From positions 1 to 33,549 of the IMG/VR virus record IMGVR_UViG_3300032069_000035: DNA of 33,549 nucleotides; one strand, 5' to 3'. The notes beneath the pieces were generated by a model. It made no database searches. It worked only from the letters and a program-made list of their open reading frames with translations, and was not told where the DNA came from. The position numbers and the translations under genes are program-made. The first letter of the stretch is position 1; each line of letters starts with the position of its first letter. Below are positions 26,462 through 31,346 of this stretch, one piece after another. The stretch is from a virus.

Positions 26462-26484
26462 AATTGGTATTTTTATGGTATAAT
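26457..26484 (+). promoter_or_regulatory. Extended -10 promoter of leader copy 2
   Basis: TGG directly before TATAAT (26479-26484) gives an extended -10 (TGnTATAAT). The -35 place at 26457-26462 (TTTTTA) is poor, which extended -10 promoters tolerate. Transcription would start near A26491, at the foot of the leader hairpin. Confidence 0.65.
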
Positions 26485-26490
26485 TAATCC

Positions 26491-26542
26491 ATGGAGCCAT
26501 GCCGTAATCATGGCTCCTAACTTATTACGGAGGTTGAAGATG
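26491..26542 (+). ncRNA. SD-sequestering pseudoknot-type leader, copy 2
   Basis: GGAGCCATG (26493-26501) and CATGGCTCC (26509-26517) form a perfect 9-base stem. The entire 7-base loop CCGTAAT (26502-26508) is complementary to ATTACGG (26524-26530) after the linker TAACTT. The last two G of that strand are the first two of GGAGG (26529-26533), 6 bases before ATG 26540. The hairpin plus loop pairing would form an H-type pseudoknot or two exclusive states; both bear on access to the ribosome binding site of the HNH gene. Confidence 0.85.
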
Positions 26543-27277
26543 GAAAGTTTATTTAAAGCAAAAAAGTGTTCTAAGTGCGGTCAAGAAAAAACCTTAGATC
26601 AGTTTTACAAAAATAAAAAATCACAGGATGGTTTTAAAGCTAGATGTAAAAAATGTGATCGTGATAATTTAAAATCAAATAAGAGGATTATTTTAACACC
26701 CAAGATTGGTTTTAAATATTGTTCAAAATGTAAACAAGAAAAATCGGTAGATCAATTTTCTATTCTTAAAACAACAAAAGATGAACTAAATTCCTGGTGC
26801 AGGGGATGCGTAAATAAGGGCGGAAGAGAAAGATACCAGAGAAACAAACAAAGAAAAAGAAAAGGAAAGAAAATATATGATAAAAGATACTATGAGAAAA
26901 ATAAAGAAAAGGTTCGGTATAAAGCAAAAAAATATTATCTCAAGAATAAGAGTAAAATGATAGCAAAAAATAAAGAATGGCGTAAAACAGAAAAAGGAAA
27001 AGCCCTTGGAATTAGAAACAATCATAAAAGAAAGGATTTGTTTAAAAATGCAATTTGTGACCTTACTGCCAAACAGTGGGAAGAAATCAAGAAAGCTCAG
27101 AATTATAAATGTGCTTATTGCGGAGAGACAAAACATCTTTACAGAGATCATATTGTACCAGTTTCTAAGGGCGGCGATTTAACTAAATCAAACATACAGG
27201 GTTTGTGCATTTCGTGTAATTCTAAAAAATCAAACAAAATTGATTCAACTGCTTTTACTCTGATCTTAAAATCTTAA
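26540..27277 (+). CDS. HNH endonuclease with two N-terminal zinc fingers
   Basis: The 245-residue protein has two zinc-finger-like repeats, KCSKCGQEKTLDQF...CKKC (about 9-39) and YCSKCKQEKSVDQF...CRGC (60-90), a long Lys-rich helix region (about 95-165) and a C-terminal HNH core: C191-x2-C194, D203-H204, N218 and C223-x2-C226. It is most likely a free-standing homing-type nuclease. It has its own promoter, structured leader and terminator, separate from the late operon. The frame is open upstream to 26435, but the ATG at 26540 has GGAGG at the right distance. The base composition is even more AA-rich than its neighbours, fitting a mobile gene. Confidence 0.88.
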   Translation: MESLFKAKKCSKCGQEKTLDQFYKNKKSQDGFKARCKKCDRDNLKSNKRIILTPKIGFKYCSKCKQEKSVDQFSILKTTKDELNSWCRGCVNKGGRERYQRNKQRKRKGKKIYDKRYYEKNKEKVRYKAKKYYLKNKSKMIAKNKEWRKTEKGKALGIRNNHKRKDLFKNAICDLTAKQWEEIKKAQNYKCAYCGETKHLYRDHIVPVSKGGDLTKSNIQGLCISCNSKKSNKIDSTAFTLILKS

Positions 27278-27332
27278 ATTTGTTTTTTCTTTTTTTTCAC
27301 GATTTCGGTATAATAATAGTACTTTTCTTTTG

Positions 27333-27361
27333 CTGGGGGATTTCGGTCTCCCAGTTTTTTT
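27333..27361 (+). terminator. Strong Rho-independent terminator
   Basis: CTGGGGGA (27333-27340) pairs with TCTCCCAG (27347-27354), one G-T pair, loop TTTCGG, followed by seven T (27355-27361). It ends the HNH cassette. A TATAAT at 27309-27314 lies only about 20 bases upstream; see findings. Confidence 0.88.
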
Positions 27362-27384
27362 ATTGATTTTTTTCATTTTATCTA

Positions 27385-27412
27385 TTGACATTGATTATTA
27401 ATTGCTTATACT
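27385..27412 (+). promoter_or_regulatory. Strong sigma-A promoter of the replication/accessory operon
   Basis: A perfect TTGACA (27385-27390), 16-base spacer and TATACT (27407-27412) lie between the terminator and the first gene of this operon. Transcription would begin near 27419, giving a short leader before AGGGGGA and ATG 27443. This is the best consensus promoter in the window. Confidence 0.8.
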
Positions 27413-27442
27413 TTGATTATGTTTTTAAAGAAAGGGGGAACG

Positions 27443-27604
27443 ATGAAAAGAGGCAAGTTTATAACAGTAGAGCTGACTCCGGAAGATCATAAAGAATTTA
27501 AAGCCTATTGTAAAAATCACCGGATGCCAGTAGCAACTTTTGTCAGGCAAATGATTCTGAAGTTATTGAAAGAAAGGGGGAAAAATGGCAAACTACTTAA
27601 CTGA
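27443..27604 (+). CDS. Ribbon-helix-helix DNA-binding protein
   Basis: The 53-residue protein reads as a short beta strand (KFITVELT) followed by two helices (PEDHKEFKAYCKNHR and VATFVRQMILKLLKE), the Arc/CopG ribbon-helix-helix plan. As the first gene behind the strongest promoter it may regulate this operon. A longer frame starts at 27413, but ATG 27443 has GGGGGAA 4-5 bases upstream. Its end overlaps the next gene by 20 bases. Confidence 0.75.
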   Translation: MKRGKFITVELTPEDHKEFKAYCKNHRMPVATFVRQMILKLLKERGKNGKLLN

Positions 27605-27785
27605 TCGTATTGCTGAGCTAGAGTTACAGATTTTGCATCTAGAAAATCGTTATGCAGGGTTGAAAAAATCCTTGTTGGAAGGTGCAGAATTTGATCGAAT
27701 GGATAAGGAGATTTGGAATGAGATTACAGCATATGAGAATGAATTAATTGATCTAAAAAATAGACAAAGAAAGGGTGAAAAATGA
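27585..27785 (+). CDS. Small coiled-coil protein
   Basis: The 66-residue protein is almost wholly helical and charged with heptad spacing (RIAELELQILHLENRYAGL, then IWNEITAYENELIDLKNRQ). It starts behind AAAGGGGG and ends overlapping the next start by four bases. No family is recognised; it may be a small partner of the adjacent DNA-related proteins. Confidence 0.75.
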   Translation: MANYLTDRIAELELQILHLENRYAGLKKSLLEGAEFDRMDKEIWNEITAYENELIDLKNRQRKGEK

Positions 27786-28678
27786 ACGAATTAGCGAAGT
27801 TTGAAGTACGTGAAAGTGATTTTGCAGACGATTTAGAGGGGATTACTCCTCGGTTGCAGAAAATTAAAATGCCACAAGGGACAGGTACTAGTTTCGAAAT
27901 GCCGAATGAAAATGGAGAATTTGACAGTATAAAAGAAGTTAAAGGAATAGTAATTGACAACCATCCATTTAACCTGTTTTTTTTGAAGCCCATGGGGTCA
28001 GGTGATCCTCCAGAATGTTGGTCGAACGATGGCAAGAAAGGCAAACTGGGAGAATGTAAAACTTGTAAGTATAATTTTGTAGATGCTGATCCGAGATGTT
28101 CCAACAAAAGAGCTTTATTTTTCATGTTGGAAGGGCGAGAATTTCCAATCGAACTAGATTTACCGCCTACTTCTTTAGGTTCTTGGGCGTGGTTTATCTC
28201 AAATTTATTGGCGACGAAATTAAATACTAAAATGATTGAGATTTCGGTAAAGCTGGAAACGGGAAAATCTAACGAGGGATTTCCTCATCCCAAATGTATA
28301 TTCACGATTTCAAAACATTTGAACCAAAGCGAGTACTTGGTCGCAATTACTTTATCAGATAAATTCCGGAATATTACCCGTGGATATGCGGAAGTTATTG
28401 AAAATGAGTTTGTACCTGAAATGGAAGAAAATCCAATCGGTAAACCTGATTTTAAACTATGCCAAGCAATCCTCTCAAAAACGGGCTACGACTCCAAAAA
28501 TCCAAATCGGCATCTTTTAAATCAGACAATCACGGGTATTCCGGAAAGTTCCAAATGGACAGAGAAAGAATGCAAGACGTTCCTGGATTATTGTGCATCC
28601 TTTTGTAATGGAGAAAAATATACCACAGAGGATTACAAAAATCTCAAAGATACATTTGACAAGTTGTGCGCGCAATGA
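27782..28678 (+). CDS. Phage replication-region protein with a Cys4 zinc site
   Basis: The 298-residue protein resembles a group of conserved phage proteins found near replication or recombination genes. It has a central cysteine set C79, C92, C95 and C106 (ECKTCKYNF then RCSNKR), followed by ALFFMLEGREFPIELDLPP and a helical segment SLGSWAWFISNLLATKL, a pattern I associate with that group. A single-strand DNA or replication-related function is possible but not shown. The C-terminal third (about 225-298) is helical. Start and stop overlap both neighbours. Confidence 0.75.
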   Translation: MNELAKFEVRESDFADDLEGITPRLQKIKMPQGTGTSFEMPNENGEFDSIKEVKGIVIDNHPFNLFFLKPMGSGDPPECWSNDGKKGKLGECKTCKYNFVDADPRCSNKRALFFMLEGREFPIELDLPPTSLGSWAWFISNLLATKLNTKMIEISVKLETGKSNEGFPHPKCIFTISKHLNQSEYLVAITLSDKFRNITRGYAEVIENEFVPEMEENPIGKPDFKLCQAILSKTGYDSKNPNRHLLNQTITGIPESSKWTEKECKTFLDYCASFCNGEKYTTEDYKNLKDTFDKLCAQ

Positions 28679-28887
28679 GCGATATAAGACTAACCGACAA
28701 AAAAGCAATCGTTGATGATCTCGAAACACAATGTATGTTGAAAGTTTCTATCCCGATGAAATTTACCAAAGAAGAATTGATTGATATAAGGACTGCATTT
28801 AAGCATTACATGGTCGATTATCAGGATACAAATACTGATTTATACAATAAAATTTGTGCAATGATCATAAAGGAGGAACAGAAGTGA
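28675..28887 (+). CDS. Small hypothetical protein
   Basis: The 70-residue protein starts at ATG 28675 in an ATGA overlap with the previous stop; no clear ribosome binding site precedes it, so translational coupling is likely. An in-frame GTG at 28666 is less likely. It is mixed helical with KFTKEELIDIRTAFKHYMVDY in its middle. Function unknown. Confidence 0.7.
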   Translation: MSDIRLTDKKAIVDDLETQCMLKVSIPMKFTKEELIDIRTAFKHYMVDYQDTNTDLYNKICAMIIKEEQK

Positions 28888-29366
28888 TCGACACCCTAGA
28901 AGATATTAAAGCTATTCAATCGGCTTATTTACCTTTGATCGAGGAATCCAGAATTAGAATGGCGTATGAAACCGGGAAAGTATGTTTTGAATTAATGCAA
29001 TCTATCAACAAAAATGGACTCATGGGGATAGAGGAACTACTTGAGCTTTGTGTAGATGAAACGGGACTCTCCAGAAATACCATAAATAATACTGCATTGC
29101 TTTATTCAAAATTAAAAGATTGGGAGATTAAGGGAGAGTTTAATTTCGATTTATTCGTTACTGAGTGGTATGCTGGTACTGGAAATCAACCAACAGTAGC
29201 TAAAATCTATCGAGTTATCCTACCCAAACCGCAAAAGTCAGATCGTGAATCTAAAAGGACCAACATTAAAAAGCAAATCGGGAAAGCTATGGAACAAGCA
29301 AATTATATTCACGTTCATTTAATGACGGACAATACCACTGTTCTAACACTGGACGAAGCAATATGA
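28884..29366 (+). CDS. Hypothetical helical protein of the replication operon
   Basis: The 160-residue protein starts at GTG 28884 with AGGAGG at 28871-28876. It is mostly helical; LSRNTINNTALLYSKLKDW (about 75-93) could be a helix-turn-helix-like part, and the C-terminus (HVHLMTDNTTVLTLDEAI) ends in strands. I do not recognise a family. Its stop overlaps the next small ORF. Confidence 0.72.
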   Translation: MIDTLEDIKAIQSAYLPLIEESRIRMAYETGKVCFELMQSINKNGLMGIEELLELCVDETGLSRNTINNTALLYSKLKDWEIKGEFNFDLFVTEWYAGTGNQPTVAKIYRVILPKPQKSDRESKRTNIKKQIGKAMEQANYIHVHLMTDNTTVLTLDEAI

Positions 29367-29503
29367 ACCTTGAAGATGAGATCGACTCCCTATTAATCCC
29401 TTTACGCTTAAAAGTAGCTAGAGAAGAGTATTGGCAACGAGAGAGAGACAAATTCATTGAATGTGAGGAAGAAAGGAAGGCGTTAAATGAATTGGGAATT
29501 TAG
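29363..29503 (+). CDS. 46-residue charged protein
   Basis: A short gene begins in an ATGA overlap with the previous stop and encodes 46 residues, mainly one charged helix (about 16-42, rich in Arg and Glu). It overlaps the start of the YopX-like frame at 29487. It is probably real because of the coupled overlap and even codon use, but no function can be assigned. Confidence 0.5.
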   Translation: MNLEDEIDSLLIPLRLKVAREEYWQRERDKFIECEEERKALNELGI

Positions 29504-29935
29504 GGGAAAAGCGTTAGAAGATGCTGTATTTTGCGGAGAATATATAGCTAAAAAAGATTCATGGGTTTATGGTTTTTTAATTGGTAGATATGACCCTTGC
29601 CAAAAAAAATAATTAAAAATGCTTTTATTGATAATGGAACATGTCTTGGTAATCCAATAAAGGTCAATCCTGCTACTGTTGGTCTCTGGACAGGTTTAAA
29701 CGATAAAAATGGATTAAAGATATTTGAAGGGGACAGAGTTGAATCTATTTGGAGAGTTTTAGAAGGTACTGTAAAGTTTGGTACATTTCATGAAATGTAT
29801 GAGAATATCTATACTGATTTACAACATGGTTTTTACGTTGAGGACGATAATGGAGATACGGGAAGCATTTATGGAGCTAATGGAGTAATATGGTTTGAAA
29901 TTATCGATTCTATCCATGATGAGCATTATGTTTGA
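29487..29935 (+). pseudogene. YopX-like protein, frameshifted at a poly-A run
   Basis: The first frame (29487-29612, 41 residues: MNWEFRGKALEDAV... SWVYGFLIGRYDP) and the second frame (read from about 29603 to 29935) together give one YopX-type protein; the second half has NPATVGLWTGLNDKNGLKI and FEGDRVE, the family core. The break is in eight A at 29602-29609: one lost A (nine expected) or a -1 slip on A_AAA_AAA would join them into ...DPCQKK-IIKNAFIDNG. AAGGAAGG precedes ATG 29487; the second frame has only a TTG at 29597 and no good site. It is a broken gene, a homopolymer sequencing error, or a programmed frameshift. YopX-type proteins are common in phages and of unknown function. Confidence 0.8.
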
Positions 29936-29959
29936 TTTAATCACAAAAAATAGTATAAT
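29932..29959 (+). promoter_or_regulatory. Promoter of leader copy 3
   Basis: TTGATT (29932-29937), a 16-base spacer and TATAAT (29954-29959) lie across and after the stop codon of the YopX-like frame. The -35 block TTGATTTAATC equals that of copy 1. Transcription would start near A29967, at the foot of the leader hairpin. Confidence 0.7.
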
Positions 29960-29966
29960 ATCTTAC

Positions 29967-30020
29967 ATGGGAACAGTGCCAGTACCATTGTTCCCTAACC
30001 TGTACTGGAGGTGTAAGATG
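29967..30020 (+). ncRNA. SD-sequestering pseudoknot-type leader, copy 3
   Basis: GGGAACAGTG (29969-29978) pairs with CATTGTTCCC (29986-29995), ten pairs with one G-T. The 7-base loop is now CCAGTAC (29979-29985), and the downstream strand is GTACTGG (30002-30008), again perfectly complementary, after the 6-base linker TAACCT. GGAGG at 30007-30011 overlaps it and lies 6 bases before ATG 30018. Stem and loop both differ from copies 1 and 2 with compensating changes, which is direct evidence for both helices. Confidence 0.87.
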
Positions 30021-30581
30021 GAAAGTTTATTTGAGATAACAAAAAAATGTTCTAAGTGTGGTCAAGAAAAACCATTAGATCAATTTTATAAATACAAAAA
30101 AGCCAAAGATAGGTTGAACTATTGGTGTAAAGAATGTTCGAATGCACAGCAAATAGAATGGAGAAAAGCAAACAGAAAAAAACGTTGTGAATATTCTTCC
30201 AGATGGAGAAGCAAAAACTATCAAAAAAACAAAAGGTACAATATCAAATATATAGAAACATGGAGAATTTCTCCACAAGGAATTATATCAATAGCAAAAA
30301 CTAGAATCAAAAGGGAAAAGGCATATAAAAACATTATTAATGATTTAACTTTAAATGATTGGCTAAAGATAAAAAAAGCACAGGACTACAAATGTGCATA
30401 TTGTGGGGAAAAAGAACCAGAAATAAAACTTACCATGGATCATATTATACCGTTATCAAAAAAGGGACATCATACAAAAAACAATATTCAGGGTTTATGT
30501 TGTTCTTGTAATAGCAAAAAGAACAACCGTATAGATTCTACTGCTATGGAATTAATTTTAAATCAGGAGGTGAACCCATGA
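30018..30581 (+). CDS. HNH endonuclease with one N-terminal zinc finger
   Basis: The 187-residue protein is a relative of the 26540 gene: both start MESLF and share KCSKCGQEKxLDQFYK. Here only one finger is present (C11, C14, C37, C40), then a basic linker and the HNH core: C126-x2-C129, D141-H142, N156 and C161-x2-C164, followed by NSKKNNRIDSTA, also shared. It is inserted within the replication operon behind its own promoter and leader. Its stop overlaps the next gene (ATGA). The ATG at 30018 is chosen because of GGAGG and the match to copy 2; in this copy the leader also reads in frame, which is probably accidental. Confidence 0.88.
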   Translation: MESLFEITKKCSKCGQEKPLDQFYKYKKAKDRLNYWCKECSNAQQIEWRKANRKKRCEYSSRWRSKNYQKNKRYNIKYIETWRISPQGIISIAKTRIKREKAYKNIINDLTLNDWLKIKKAQDYKCAYCGEKEPEIKLTMDHIIPLSKKGHHTKNNIQGLCCSCNSKKNNRIDSTAMELILNQEVNP

Positions 30582-30775
30582 TTGTTCAAGAGCTTATTGA
30601 ATGGCTTACTCTCGGTTATCATAATGAAGAAAAAACAGTTGTAATTGAAGTAGAGGGGTATGGCAAGACAGAATCAGACTACTGTTACTGTGTTAATTTT
30701 GACAAAGAAAAGGTGATAATTAGTATAGCTAAACCTACTAAGGAAGATTACAAGGAGGGGGAATGGGTGAAATGA
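30578..30775 (+). CDS. Small hypothetical protein
   Basis: The 65-residue acidic protein starts in an overlap with the HNH stop behind AGGAGG. It looks like a small alpha/beta fold (MIVQELIEWLTLG, TVVIEVEGYG, KVIISIAK). No family is recognised. It overlaps the next gene. Confidence 0.7.
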   Translation: MIVQELIEWLTLGYHNEEKTVVIEVEGYGKTESDYCYCVNFDKEKVIISIAKPTKEDYKEGEWVK

Positions 30776-31053
30776 AAGAGAAAAAAGAAAGAAAAGATTT
30801 ACTGACTGACTTATCAACAAGTTATCCACAGGCATTGAATAAGGTTGCATTTGGAATTATCCACACTTTCAACACCTTTATTACTATCTTAGAACTAAAA
30901 AGAAAGAAAAAAGAAAAAGCATATATAAATGCTAGAATTTACGAACTGATAGAGCAAGGACTTAACGGGAATAGATCGTACTACAGTATTGCTGGCGATA
31001 TAATGCCGTTAATGGAGAGACTCAGTAGGATAGAGATTCCAACTCTCAAGTAA
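30763..31053 (+). CDS. Small basic helical protein
   Basis: The 96-residue protein is helical, with a Lys-rich first part and YINARIYELIEQGLNGNRSYY in the second. AAGGAGG at 30752-30758 precedes ATG 30763 by 4 bases; ATG 30772 overlapping the previous stop is an alternative. No family is recognised. It is the last gene before the 290-base regulatory gap. Confidence 0.65.
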   Translation: MGEMKEKKERKDLLTDLSTSYPQALNKVAFGIIHTFNTFITILELKRKKKEKAYINARIYELIEQGLNGNRSYYSIAGDIMPLMERLSRIEIPTLK

Positions 31054-31096
31054 CAGTTAAGCCAGAGAGACTACCAATCTTCCGGTTTTTTTATGG

Positions 31097-31125
31097 TTGA
31101 CGATGTAAAAAATAAATGATAGAAT
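31097..31125 (+). promoter_or_regulatory. Promoter for the primase gene
   Basis: TTGACG (31097-31102), a 17-base spacer and TAGAAT (31120-31125) with TGA just before it (extended -10, TGnTAGAAT). Transcription would start near 31132, at the foot of the GGATGGT hairpin. Confidence 0.7.
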
Positions 31126-31133
31126 AAAGCCAA

Positions 31134-31218
31134 GGATGGTGGGGTTTATCACTCTATCTTCTCTACCATCCGCTTAATTTTAAGATAGAATGGAAGGATA
31201 GGGTAATGGAAGATAGAG
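31134..31218 (+). promoter_or_regulatory. Structured leader with loop-downstream complementarity
   Basis: GGATGGT (31134-31140) pairs with ACCATCC (31165-31171); AAGC/GCTT adds a lower stem across a CAA bulge. In the large loop, CTCTATCTTC (31152-31161) is exactly complementary to GAAGATAGAG (31209-31218), and eight bases of it to AAGATAGA (31182-31189). The far target lies just behind an ATG at 31206. This would allow a pseudoknot or switching structures before the primase gene. Confidence 0.55.
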
Positions 31219-31346
31219 AATGTTCCGTTAATGTTCATCACGATAAACAATTTCACTATTTTTTTATTCGGTATGTTACGACCTGTTACGCTTTGTTACA
31301 ATATGTTACGGTTATGTTACGCCAATGTTACAGGGAAATATTATGA
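31206..31346 (+). CDS. Possible 46-residue ORF spanning the iteron array
   Basis: ATG 31206 has GGAAGGA about 8 bases upstream and reads 46 codons to a TGA that overlaps the primase ATG (ATGA), as in a coupled pair. The second half is encoded by the TGTTAC repeats, so its sequence (YVTTCYALLQYVTV) reflects the DNA motif. It may be a leader ORF or chance. Confidence 0.3.
   Translation: MEDRECSVNVHHDKQFHYFFIRYVTTCYALLQYVTVMLRQCYREIL
31274..31331 (+). repeat. Array of six TGTTAC iterons, candidate origin
   Basis: TGTTAC occurs at 31274, 31284, 31294, 31304, 31315 and 31326, spaced 10, 10, 10, 11 and 11 bases, so every copy faces the same side of the helix; four are followed by G. The array ends 12 bases before the primase start. 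Together with clusters inside the gene this looks like the binding array of a replication initiator, or an operator. Confidence 0.8.

Noticed and set aside
26491-26520. A leader peptide starting at the ATG at the foot of the hairpin
   Set aside because: Copies 1 and 2 read nine codons to a stop, but copy 3 reads through into the HNH gene in frame, so the peptide is not conserved while the RNA pairing is.
27724-28125. A 133-codon open frame on the - strand
   Set aside because: It lies opposite the well-supported 27782 gene, has no ribosome binding site and no recognisable domain; it is a mirror of that gene's codon pattern.
31056-31092. A terminator after the 30763 gene (seven T at 31085-31091)
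   Set aside because: The preceding CCAGAGAG/CTTCCGG pairing has several mismatches, so the stem is too weak to call.
31274-31331. A CRISPR array or transposon end
   Set aside because: The repeats are only six bases with 4-5 base gaps, there are no spacers of normal size and no cas or transposase genes.
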